A stretch of 9,078 nucleotides of DNA, from positions 1 through 9,078 of the forward strand of contig JALVAI010000200.1 of NCBI GenBank assembly GCA_027011235.1, given 5' to 3'. Numbering within the stretch: position 1 is the stretch's first letter; every line of letters starts with the position of its first letter. Both the position numbers and the translations under genes were made by a program. Below, in pieces: positions 1 to 5,967 of this stretch. The notes under the pieces are model-generated. The model saw only the letters and a list, made by a program, of their open reading frames with translations, searched no databases and was not told the DNA's origin. Source of the DNA: Desulfobulbaceae bacterium (GTDB lineage: Bacteria; Desulfobacterota; Desulfobulbia; Desulfobulbales; Desulfobulbaceae).

Positions 1-441
1 GAACTGGCCGGCATCGAGGCCACCTGCCGCCAATCGGAAGCCCTGGACCAGGGCATTTACAGCCCGGCCTTTACCGAGCGCACCTATGCGGCAATGCTGG
101 CGCGGGCAACAGACGGTTTGGGCAGGGGAAAGGGGGTGGTCCTTGATGGTTCGTACAGCCGGCGCCGTGACCGGGCGGCCGTGCTTGCCTGTGGACGGCG
201 GGAAAAGGCACTGGTTCGCTTTATTCTCTGTTCATGCTCCGATACCGAGGTCAAGCGGCGCCTTGCAATGCGTGCCCGTGACCCGCAGGCGGTGTCCGAC
301 GGCCGTTGGGAGATTTATCTCAGGCAGAAGGAGAGTTTTGAACCACCCGATGAGCTGGCCCCGGACCAGCTGCTCCTGCTGAATACCGAGGCGGAGCCGG
401 ATGTTCTCCTGCAGAGGATTCACCAATGGCTGGGCACTTAG
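1..441 (+). CDS. AAA/P-loop kinase-like protein, C-terminal fragment (COG2187/COG0645 type)
   Basis: The reading frame is open from base 1 and ends at TAG 439-441, so 146 C-terminal residues are visible and the start lies outside the window. The fragment begins ELAGI and continues with an IYSPAFTERTYAAML segment, a VVLDGSYSRRRDR strand-loop, a FILC strand followed by a helix ending KRRLAMRARD, and a LLLLNTE strand near the end. This order resembles the second half of the ATP-binding domain in COG0645 proteins and in the larger 'aminoglycoside phosphotransferase/ATP-binding' fusions (COG2187). In that family the Walker A motif and any phosphotransferase domain lie upstream, so neither can be checked here. 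The substrate is unknown and real aminoglycoside resistance should not be assumed. The family call rests on recalled motif similarity. The NIL/ferredoxin gene follows after 40 bp. Confidence 0.72.
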   Translation, partial: ELAGIEATCRQSEALDQGIYSPAFTERTYAAMLARATDGLGRGKGVVLDGSYSRRRDRAAVLACGRREKALVRFILCSCSDTEVKRRLAMRARDPQAVSDGRWEIYLRQKESFEPPDELAPDQLLLLNTEAEPDVLLQRIHQWLGT

Positions 442-481
442 TTCATTATCTATTACTTGGAAAATCGAAAGAGAACAAAAT

Positions 482-925
482 ATGTATACGCGAATTTATT
501 TTTTACGTTACCCCAAGGAGACTTCAGACCAGCCCATTATCTATCAACTGGTGAAACAGTATGACGTGGAATTTAATATCCTCAAGGCGGATATTCGTCC
601 GCAGCGTGATGGAATAATGATCCTTGAGCTGAAGGGCAATAAGGAGAATGTGCGGGAGGCGCTGGCCTATCTCAAGGGGCTTGGTGTGCGTGCGGAACGT
701 CTGGCGGCCAAGATCGGACGGGATGAACGCAAATGTTTTCAGTGCGGCGCCTGTACGGGTATCTGTCCGGTCGGGGCCCTCTACGTTGAACGGCCGACAA
801 TGGAAGTTCGTTTCGATCCTGAAAAATGTACCGGTTGCGGCCTGTGTGTAACCGGCTGTCCGGTCAGGGCCATGCATGTTTCCTTTGACCAGCTCCCGGA
901 CGAGGACGTTGTCACCACGGTCTGA
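482..925 (+). CDS. NIL domain / 2x[4Fe-4S] ferredoxin protein
   Basis: 147 residues. Residues about 2-75 form a NIL-type domain, an ACT-like ligand-binding fold best known from the C-terminus of the methionine importer ATPase MetN. A bacterial ferredoxin domain follows with two clusters: C85-x2-C88-x2-C91-x3-C95-P and C116-x2-C119-x2-C122-x3-C126-P. No signal peptide is visible, so it is probably a cytoplasmic electron carrier. An ATG at 482 is preferred over the longer frame from 401, because the first 27 residues of that version overlap the preceding gene and do not look like the NIL domain start (MYTRIYFLRYP). A purine-rich GAAAGAGA at 467-474 is a modest ribosome binding site. Related NIL/ferredoxin proteins in methanogens and sulfate reducers partner a DUF39 protein in making homocysteine from aspartate semialdehyde and sulfide. 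No DUF39 gene lies in this window, so that role is inference. The gene ends 9 bp from the convergent bamD stop. Confidence 0.88.
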   Translation: MYTRIYFLRYPKETSDQPIIYQLVKQYDVEFNILKADIRPQRDGIMILELKGNKENVREALAYLKGLGVRAERLAAKIGRDERKCFQCGACTGICPVGALYVERPTMEVRFDPEKCTGCGLCVTGCPVRAMHVSFDQLPDEDVVTTV

Positions 926-947
926 ATGGCCGGGTTAATTATTTTTT
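914..947 (+). terminator. Weak intrinsic terminator after the NIL/ferredoxin gene
   Basis: ACC (914-916), a bulged A917 and CGGTC (918-922) pair with GGCCG (928-932) and GGT (933-935) around the loop TGAAT, giving about 8 pairs including one G-U. A T-rich tract follows, ending in TTTTTT at 942-947. The element overlaps the ferredoxin stop codon and the end of the convergent bamD gene. On the minus strand no T tract follows the stem, so it should act only for the plus-strand gene. Confidence 0.5.
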
Positions 948-1753
948 CCCGTGACCTTATCCTTGTCCGATTCCCAGAACTTGAGGGCGGGCATATGCAG
1001 ATCAGGCAGCCAGCGTCGTAATCCCCATTTCGGTGGGTTCCCCGCTTCCAGCCGGGCAAGCAGGGCCTTGGCCTTGGGGGCAATGGCCGAGTCGGGATAC
1101 ATTTTCAGGAGATATTTGAGACGGTGTTCTGCCTGTTTATACTGTTCGGTCCGAACATAAAAAACAGCGACAAAGTATTCATGGTTCACCAGAAATTCTT
1201 TTGCCGCGGCTATGTGGGCTTTTGCTTCCCTGGTGTAGGGTGAATCCGGGAAAGAACGCAACAGCTTGGAAAAGTCGTTGATTGCATCCTGGGCGCCGGA
1301 AATATCACGGTCTATCCGGTCCGTGCGTTTGAAATCACACATCCCGATTTGAAACATGACATAGGGCATATATCTGTTGGTGGGATGACGTTCTTCGAAT
1401 TCCTGATACAGGGTTTTGGCCTCGATATATTCCCCGCGATAATAATGGCAGTCCGCGGCCCTCAGTTCGGCCTCTATGGCCTGGGGACTGAACGGATATT
1501 GATCAAGGATCTCGTTGAAGGCCTGCAGAGCATCGTAATAATTTCCTGTATTATATGCCTCCATGCCCTGGGCAAGGAGATTTGCCGCCTCTGCCTCCTG
1601 GTTGACCGCGGTTTCCTCGCCGTTATCGACAAAGGGGAGGAAATCAAAGGTGTCCTTGACCGTGGAACATCCTGCCATTGTCAGGGCCAGGAAAAGAAGG
1701 ATCAGGATGCCGACGGTACGGCCCATGGGGGAGGTTCGCTGTGTTGTTGCCAT
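935..1753 (-). CDS. bamD: Outer membrane protein assembly factor BamD (lipoprotein)
   Basis: 272 residues from ATG 1753. The N-terminus is a lipoprotein signal: positive residues (R6, R12), a hydrophobic stretch at 14-26, and a lipobox-like TMAG before C29, which would be acylated. Met at -3 is unusual but tolerated. Tetratricopeptide-like helix pairs follow from about 57-90, 94-127, 131-170 and 174-225. They include segments typical of BamD such as NYYDALQAFNEILDQYPFSP and AINDFSKLLRSFPDSPY. The length is slightly above the usual 240-260. In the Bam complex BamD is the essential periplasmic scaffold that binds BamA and helps insert beta-barrel proteins into the outer membrane. The start is uncertain: neither ATG 1753 nor the later ATG 1726 (263 residues) has a good ribosome binding site, but both keep the signal peptide. 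It lies 105 bp downstream of trxB on the same strand, so co-transcription is possible. A homologous TPR lipoprotein is the main alternative. Confidence 0.88.
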   Translation of the reverse strand: MATTQRTSPMGRTVGILILLFLALTMAGCSTVKDTFDFLPFVDNGEETAVNQEAEAANLLAQGMEAYNTGNYYDALQAFNEILDQYPFSPQAIEAELRAADCHYYRGEYIEAKTLYQEFEERHPTNRYMPYVMFQIGMCDFKRTDRIDRDISGAQDAINDFSKLLRSFPDSPYTREAKAHIAAAKEFLVNHEYFVAVFYVRTEQYKQAEHRLKYLLKMYPDSAIAPKAKALLARLEAGNPPKWGLRRWLPDLHMPALKFWESDKDKVTGKNN

Positions 1754-1850
1754 AAAATAGTACCGGTATAAACAAAAAAATATCCAGAAGTTACCCGCCT
1801 GACTCCATTGTTGCGGCATCTTTGTCTTCGGACAGGCATAATGTGATTGC

Positions 1851-1876
1851 GGAGCCGATCAGTGCGGATCGGCTTC
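1851..1876 (-). repeat. Hairpin spanning the trxB stop codon
   Basis: GGAGCCGATC (1851-1860) and GATCGGCTTC (1867-1876) are complementary over 10 positions, nine Watson-Crick pairs and one G-T, around the 6-nt loop AGTGCG. The trxB stop codon (1859-1861, minus strand) sits in the stem and loop. No T tract follows on either strand, so it is not a standard intrinsic terminator. It could protect the trxAB mRNA 3' end or lower transcription into bamD; this is inference. Confidence 0.55.
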
Positions 1877-2806
1877 GTGCTTCCTACCGGCAAGGAACTG
1901 CTCGGCCGAAAGTTCCGCATTCGCCCCTTCTCCAACCGCGTTGACGATCTGGCGAAAGTTCTTGCTGCGGATATCTCCGGCAACATAGACACCGGGGATA
2001 GAGGTCTCCATTTCCGTGTTACTGATAATGAACCCGGCATCGTCGACCTGCAGTTGCTCCAGGGGAAGGATCTCATTGTTTGGCACCACCCCGATAAGGA
2101 TAAAAATACCGGTTACGGCAAGGTCCATGCTCGATCCATCCTTAAAGGCAACCTGTACCTTGTTGACGCCGTTGGTATCGCCTTCAATTTTACGAACCTG
2201 GGCATTCCAGAGAAAATCGATCCGGGGATTGGCAAAGGCCTTTTCCTGGAGAATCCTGGTGGCCCTCAGTTCATCACGGCGGTGAATGACCGTGACCTTG
2301 TCGGCAAACTTTGTCAGGTGCAGGGCTTCCTGGATGGCGGTGTTACCGCCGCCTACCACCGCTATTTCCTGTCCCTTGTAAAAAGGTCCGTCACAGGTGG
2401 CACAGTAGGAAACCCCCTGGCCGGTGAGTTCCTCTTCTCCCTCAACGCCCAATTTCCGTGGTCTGGCGCCGGTACAGAGAATGATGCTCAGGCAGGTTAG
2501 TTTTTCCCCGTTGTCAAGAAAGACGGTTTTGACCGGGCCAGGCAGATCAAGTCTGGTTACCGCCGCGAATTTTTTTTCAAGACCGAAACGATCGACGTGG
2601 GCCGTCATTTTTTCAATCAGTTCAAACCCGCTTACCCCCTCGATGAATCCCGGGTAATTGTCAACCCAGTCCGTGAGGAGGACCTGGCCTCCGGGAGCTC
2701 CCTTTTCAACCAGCAGGGTCTTGACCCGTCCCCGGGCGGCATAGAGACCAGCGCTAAGGCCGGCCGGCCCGCCCCCTATTATGATGAGCTGATAATCAGC
2801 CTGCAT
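1859..2806 (-). CDS. trxB: Thioredoxin-disulfide reductase
   Basis: 315 residues, the normal length for the low-molecular-weight bacterial enzyme. This FAD flavoprotein passes electrons from NADPH to thioredoxin in the cytoplasm. Visible in order are the FAD-binding GGGPAG at 11-16, the redox-active CATC at 135-138, the NADPH-domain GGGNTA at 152-157, HRRDELR at 175-181 (the HRRxxxR pattern that binds the NADPH 2'-phosphate), and the second FAD motif GDIR at 277-280. Retention of HRRxxxR argues for NADPH rather than an NADH- or ferredoxin-dependent variant. The start ATG 2806 lies 8 bp after the trxA stop. No strong Shine-Dalgarno is visible in that gap (CACCCTTT on the coding strand), so translation may be coupled to trxA. 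The 3' end carries a hairpin across the stop codon. Confidence 0.96.
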   Translation of the reverse strand: MQADYQLIIIGGGPAGLSAGLYAARGRVKTLLVEKGAPGGQVLLTDWVDNYPGFIEGVSGFELIEKMTAHVDRFGLEKKFAAVTRLDLPGPVKTVFLDNGEKLTCLSIILCTGARPRKLGVEGEEELTGQGVSYCATCDGPFYKGQEIAVVGGGNTAIQEALHLTKFADKVTVIHRRDELRATRILQEKAFANPRIDFLWNAQVRKIEGDTNGVNKVQVAFKDGSSMDLAVTGIFILIGVVPNNEILPLEQLQVDDAGFIISNTEMETSIPGVYVAGDIRSKNFRQIVNAVGEGANAELSAEQFLAGRKHEADPH

Positions 2807-2814
2807 AAAGGGTG

Positions 2815-3144
2815 TTACAACGCCTTGTTGATCAGTTCGTGCAACTGCGCTTTGCCGACGGCGCCGGTAATCTTGTCGACCACCTCACCATTTTTAAACA
2901 GAATCAATGTCGGAATGGCACGGATACCGAATTTTCCCGGGGTAGCCGGATTATCGTCAACATTCATTTTGGCAATCAGTACCTTGCCATCGAATTCTTC
3001 CGCCAGCTCTTCGATTACCGGACCGATGGCCTTGCAGGGGCCGCACCAGGGAGCCCAGAAATCCACAAGACAGGGAAGGCTGTTGCCGACAACCTTGTTG
3101 TCAAATTCATCATCATTTACGTGTAATACCTTGTCGTTTGCCAT
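2815..3144 (-). CDS. trxA: Thioredoxin
   Basis: 109 residues, a full-length classical thioredoxin. The active site WCGPC is at residues 33-37 within VDFWAPWCGPCK, and the cis-proline loop is IPT with Pro78. It is a general cytoplasmic dithiol donor, reduced by the adjacent TrxB. An extra cysteine, C25, sits just before the core strand leading into the active site; this is not part of the canonical pair. The start ATG 3144 is supported by a strong ribosome binding site, AAGGAGAGG on the coding strand (plus-strand 3151-3159). It is the first gene of a trxA-trxB pair and probably sets the expression of both. A terminator-like hairpin lies a few bases upstream of this ribosome binding site and may regulate the operon. 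Confidence 0.97.
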   Translation of the reverse strand: MANDKVLHVNDDEFDNKVVGNSLPCLVDFWAPWCGPCKAIGPVIEELAEEFDGKVLIAKMNVDDNPATPGKFGIRAIPTLILFKNGEVVDKITGAVGKAQLHELINKAL

Positions 3145-3167
3145 TGTTTTCCTCTCCTTCCGCAGTT

Positions 3168-3207
3168 AAAAAATCGAGTCGGTAGACCTGTCCCACCGAT
3201 CGATTTT
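3168..3207 (-). terminator. Terminator- or attenuator-like hairpin in the trxA leader
   Basis: Read on the minus strand, AAAATCGA then CGGT pairs with ACCG then TCGATTTT, and the T run extends to six (plus-strand A at 3168-3173). In plus coordinates the arms are 3170-3177 with 3180-3183, and 3195-3198 with 3200-3207; the loop is 11 nt and there is a 2-versus-1 internal loop. The hairpin ends about 8 nt before the trxA ribosome binding site (3151-3159). It could end transcription coming from upstream or act as an attenuator for trxA. Part of the T run is inside the stem, so its strength is uncertain. Confidence 0.45.
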
Positions 3208-3697
3208 CAGGTTATCATGGATGGAATCATGTATGCAGACACATCCCTGGTGATCAGGGGGCCGGGAAAATAATGCCTGCATCCTCTCTGCGTCTTTTTG
3301 TGTATTATTATGATTTTACCATTAAGCAATAAAGCTACCTTGAAAGATTGCCGCCTGACCTCTGCATCACAGAAAAATGAAAAATGCTCACATCTGACGA
3401 ATATGATGTACTTTTTAGTTCACCTGTTCCACTGGGTCTACGTCTACCTGACCTCAAACGAAAATTATGATTTTTCAAGGTGCCCATAATATTTTGGGAA
3501 ACGCATCTTTTTTATGCCGTGAGGCAGAAGCACAAAAGAGGTCTGATTTTTGAAGCCTATTATTTTCCGAGGCATCTGCCCGGGAGCAGGGCCTTTGCCC
3601 CACAATAAATCGCTTAGTTTTCAGTTAGTTATTTTGATGGTAGGATTTTCAGGCGTTATTCTACCTTGCCGATGCACCAGTGACAAGGAAAAATTAT
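3208..3697. other. AT-rich intergenic region with small hairpins, no gene recognised
   Basis: This is most of the space between the divergent trxA and hemL genes. Short open frames at 3298-3489 and 3550-3840 do not look like proteins: no recognisable fold or motif, odd composition and no good ribosome binding site. Local hairpins are visible: CCCTG/CAGGG at 3245-3259, TGCC-GTGA-GGCA around 3516-3527, competing GCCC/GGGC pairings at about 3578-3600, and GGTAGGA/TTCTACC at 3639-3645 and 3659-3665. The 9-mer CCTGACCTC occurs twice (3354-3362 and 3447-3455). I could not match any part to tRNA, tmRNA, RNase P, SRP RNA, 6S RNA or a known riboswitch. A small RNA ending at the terminator-like element at 3698-3753 is possible but unproven. 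Confidence 0.5.
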
Positions 3698-3753
3698 GTT
3701 GCAGGAAAGAAGGGAGGTCCATTGCTCTCCTGCCAGCAACCTTTTCTTTTTTT
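3698..3753 (+). terminator. Terminator-like hairpin with T tract upstream of hemL
   Basis: GTTGC (3698-3702) pairs with GCAAC (3736-3740). Inside, GG/CC and AGG(G)AG/CTCCT can extend the stem with mismatches and bulges. TTTT (3742-3745) and TTTTTTT (3747-3753) follow at once. No protein gene precedes it on this strand, so it suggests either a short upstream transcript that ends here or an attenuator. Because the arm is interrupted, termination strength is uncertain. Confidence 0.42.
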
Positions 3754-3781
3754 GACAGATGGAGACGGCCCATGTTAGATT
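3752..3781 (+). promoter_or_regulatory. Candidate sigma-70 promoter for hemL
   Basis: A perfect -35 hexamer TTGACA (3752-3757) is followed after 18 bp by TAGATT (3776-3781), a 4 of 6 match to TATAAT. The -35 box overlaps the end of the preceding T tract. Transcription would start near 3788, leaving a leader of about 127 nt before the hemL ATG. Prediction by eye only. Confidence 0.42.
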
Positions 3782-3914
3782 ATGGGGTTATCTGCACATG
3801 CCTGGGTAACAGGCGCGTCCATTTTCCACAGAACAGTTGAGGGCGAAAAACAGGAAAAACATATGGGGATGGCAGCACGGCCATACCGATCTTTATTTTT
3901 CAATGGTGACATAT

Positions 3915-5204
3915 ATGAATACTGAACAGTCCAGCGAATTTTTCGCTCGCGCCAGAAAAGTGATTCCCGGAGGAGTGAATTCTCCAGTCCGTGCCTGTAA
4001 GTCGGTCGGCTGTGATCCGCTTTTTGTCCAACAGGCCGAGGGGTGCACCATCATTGATGCGGACGGTAATTCCTATGTTGATTTCGTCTGTTCCTGGGGG
4101 CCAATGATCCTTGGTCATGCCCATCCCGCTGTCGTTGGGGCTATCAAGGAAACGGCGCCTTTTGGCACCAGCTTCGGTGCGCCCACCTCGCTTGAGGTAG
4201 AGCTTGCCGAACTGGTCTGTGATTCCGTGCCCTCGCTGGAAAAGGTCCGTTTCGTCAACTCCGGAACCGAGGCGACCATGAGCGCGGTACGGCTGGCGCG
4301 CGGCTACACCGGCAGGGATGTGGTGGTGAAGTTCGACGGCTGTTATCATGGCCATGCCGATTCGTTTCTGGTCAAGGCCGGATCCGGATTGATCACCCTT
4401 GGGATTCCGGGCAGCCCTGGAGTGCCGGAGGATATTGTCAAAAATACCCTGTCCATTCCCTATAATGATACGCAGGTCCTTGAAGAGACGTTGCGGGCCA
4501 GGGCCGATGACATTGCCTGCGTCATTGTTGAACCCGTTGCCGGCAATATGGGGGTGGTGGTGCCGGAGATGGAATTTTTGCAGACCCTGCGGTCCCTGAC
4601 AGAGGAGCTGGGAATTGTCCTGATCTTTGATGAGGTGATCACCGGTTTTCGCCTGGCGCTTGGCGGTGCCCAGGAAAGATTCGGTGTGCTGCCCGACCTG
4701 ACCTGTCTGGGGAAGATTATCGGGGGTGGTTTGCCGGTGGGCGCCTATGGCGGCAGGCGGGAAATAATGGACCTGGTGGCCCCGGATGGTCCGGTATACC
4801 AGGCGGGAACACTCTCGGGCAACCCCCTTGCCATGGCAGCCGGCCTGGCCATGCTGAAGGTCGTCAGGAAGCCTGGTTTTTATTCGGAGCTGGAGGAAAA
4901 AAGTGATTGGTTTGCCGGTGAACTTGCCGCGATTTCCGCCAGGAGCTCCGTGCCGACCGTGTTGAACCGGATCGGCTCCATGATGACCTGTTTTTTTGTC
5001 GAAGCACCTGTCCGTGATTTCAGGACGGCCTCCGCTGCTGATACCAAACGCTACGGGCAACATTTCAGACAGATGCTCGCCGGTGGTGTCTGGCTGGCGC
5101 CCTCCCAGTTTGAGGCAATGTTCATATCTGCTGCACATGACCGTACTTCCTTGGAAAAGGCGCTGGCAATGACTGAATCGTCATTCAAAAAGTTGGCTGA
5201 TTGA
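3915..5204 (+). CDS. hemL: Glutamate-1-semialdehyde 2,1-aminomutase
   Basis: 429 residues, matching the usual 425-430. It is a PLP enzyme that converts glutamate-1-semialdehyde to 5-aminolevulinate, the last step of the C5 route to tetrapyrroles. Visible features are the N-terminal IPGGVNSPVRA (17-27), SGTEAT at 116-121 for cofactor phosphate binding, FDGCYHGH at 140-147, FDEVITGFR at 238-246 with Asp239 facing the pyridine nitrogen, the catalytic Lys267 in LGKIIGGGLPVGAYGG, and TLSGNP at 299-304. ATG 3915 is chosen because MNTEQSSEFFARA is the typical family start and GGTGA at 3905-3909 is a suitable ribosome binding site. The frame is open back to a TTG at 3837, but those 26 extra residues are not family-like. 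The partner hemA is not in the window. It lies 79 bp before atpZ on the same strand, and I see no terminator between them, so read-through is possible. Confidence 0.97.
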   Translation: MNTEQSSEFFARARKVIPGGVNSPVRACKSVGCDPLFVQQAEGCTIIDADGNSYVDFVCSWGPMILGHAHPAVVGAIKETAPFGTSFGAPTSLEVELAELVCDSVPSLEKVRFVNSGTEATMSAVRLARGYTGRDVVVKFDGCYHGHADSFLVKAGSGLITLGIPGSPGVPEDIVKNTLSIPYNDTQVLEETLRARADDIACVIVEPVAGNMGVVVPEMEFLQTLRSLTEELGIVLIFDEVITGFRLALGGAQERFGVLPDLTCLGKIIGGGLPVGAYGGRREIMDLVAPDGPVYQAGTLSGNPLAMAAGLAMLKVVRKPGFYSELEEKSDWFAGELAAISARSSVPTVLNRIGSMMTCFFVEAPVRDFRTASAADTKRYGQHFRQMLAGGVWLAPSQFEAMFISAAHDRTSLEKALAMTESSFKKLAD

Positions 5205-5283
5205 CAAAAAAATCGTTGCGTTTGCCGTTTTTGCATGCTACCAATCACCTGATTGAAAAATGAGTATATAGGAGAGAGAGCCA

Positions 5284-5511
5284 ATGTCTGAAGGACGGCG
5301 GGAATTGTTCAGTCAGCTGGCCACCTACAGTCATGTAGGAATGACGGTGGTTATCTCTGTTTTTATCGGTCTTGGAATCGGCTGGTATCTTGATTACAAG
5401 GTCTTTCACGGTAAGACGGCGCCGTACCTCACCTTTGTTTTTCTGGGAGTCGGTATTCTTGCCGGTTTTAAGACCCTGTATGATCTGTATCAAAAGATGA
5501 TGCGGGACTAA
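5284..5511 (+). CDS. atpZ: AtpZ/AtpI-family small membrane protein
   Basis: 75 residues with two transmembrane segments, about 19-36 and 46-66. The first ends in GLGIGWYLDYKVF, the G-x3-G-x3-D type pattern of the ATPase gene 1 (AtpZ/AtpR) family, and the second continues to GFKTLYDLYQK, also typical. Members sit just upstream of Fo genes. They are thought to help assemble the c-ring or handle divalent cations, but their exact role is not settled. ATG 5284 follows a purine-rich GGAGAGAGAG at 5271-5280, a good ribosome binding site. It is the first gene of the atp cluster and is followed 13 bp later by atpI. The family call is firm from motif and context; the gene symbol is less certain because naming varies. 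Confidence 0.85.
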   Translation: MSEGRRELFSQLATYSHVGMTVVISVFIGLGIGWYLDYKVFHGKTAPYLTFVFLGVGILAGFKTLYDLYQKMMRD

Positions 5512-5524
5512 CAGGCAAGATTAC

Positions 5525-5953
5525 ATGGCCCGAAAGAAGTCGGAAGGAAGAGTTTTACAGACAATTCAGCAGGTTTCCCTGTTGTTGACCGTTGTCTTTA
5601 TCGGGGGTGGTTACCTGTTGTGGGGGCCACTGTTTGCCCGGTCCGTTCTGGTTGGTTCCCTGCTGGTCAACGGCAGCTTCTGGATGCTGAAGCGGGACGC
5701 GGAGCAGGTACTTGGCCGGGTGGCGACGAGCAGTCCCGACATGGTACGTACTGTTCAACGGCTGGAACGTGTCCGTTTTGTGTTTAAATTTTATGCCAAG
5801 CTTATCATACTCGGTCTGTTGCTGTATGCCGTTTCAACGAGGATGCAGCTCAACATGATAGGCGTGGCCTTAGGTCTGTCCACCGTGATGCTCAGTGTTA
5901 TAGGTGTTGTTGTCAGCGGCGGCAGGAAATTATATTCCATACAGAGTGCTTAA
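5525..5953 (+). CDS. atpI: ATP synthase subunit I (AtpI)
   Basis: 142 residues with four predicted membrane helices, about 17-34, 37-55, 88-103 and 111-131. A positively charged linker at 56-87 is probably cytoplasmic. The GSLLVNGSFWMLKR stretch and helix layout fit the ATP synthase I family encoded at the head of many atp operons, where the protein is reported to assist c-ring assembly. Sequence conservation in this family is low, so the call leans partly on its place between atpZ and atpB. The ribosome binding site is weak (AGGCAAGA at 5513-5520). The stop codon TAA at 5951-5953 overlaps the atpB Shine-Dalgarno (5952-5957), which suggests translational coupling to atpB. Confidence 0.85.
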   Translation: MARKKSEGRVLQTIQQVSLLLTVVFIGGGYLLWGPLFARSVLVGSLLVNGSFWMLKRDAEQVLGRVATSSPDMVRTVQRLERVRFVFKFYAKLIILGLLLYAVSTRMQLNMIGVALGLSTVMLSVIGVVVSGGRKLYSIQSA

Positions 5954-5967
5954 GGAGTTAAAAGGCT

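Noticed and set aside
1..441. Aminoglycoside resistance gene
   Set aside because: The family name includes aminoglycoside phosphotransferase, but only the ATP-binding half is visible. These chromosomal fusions are not known resistance determinants.
401..481. N-terminal extension of the NIL/ferredoxin gene from ATG 401
   Set aside because: It overlaps the preceding gene by 41 bp, and the extra 27 residues do not match the NIL domain start.
1847..2500. Plus-strand open frame opposite trxB (217 codons)
   Set aside because: Antisense shadow of trxB, which has all its FAD, NADPH and CATC motifs.
3354..3455. CCTGACCTC repeated twice as a possible CRISPR-like or regulator site
   Set aside because: There are only two 9-bp copies 93 bp apart, with no further copies or symmetry; chance is adequate.
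3298..3489. Open frame of 63 codons in the trxA-hemL gap
   Set aside because: Low-complexity AT-rich translation with no family resemblance and no convincing start signal.
3550..3840. Open frame of 96 codons upstream of hemL
   Set aside because: Odd composition, no recognisable domain, no good ribosome binding site, and it crosses the terminator-like stem and the promoter candidate.
3900..5138. Long minus-strand open frame opposite hemL (412 codons)
   Set aside because: It lies entirely antisense to a gene with complete catalytic motifs, and the translation is rich in G, H, R and Q with no fold. It is a shadow frame.
5201..5244. Promoter for the atp genes using TTGACA at the hemL stop codon
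   Set aside because: The -35 box is perfect but nothing resembling a -10 box lies 16-18 bp downstream, so I do not call a promoter. The atp genes may be read from hemL or from a promoter I cannot recognise.
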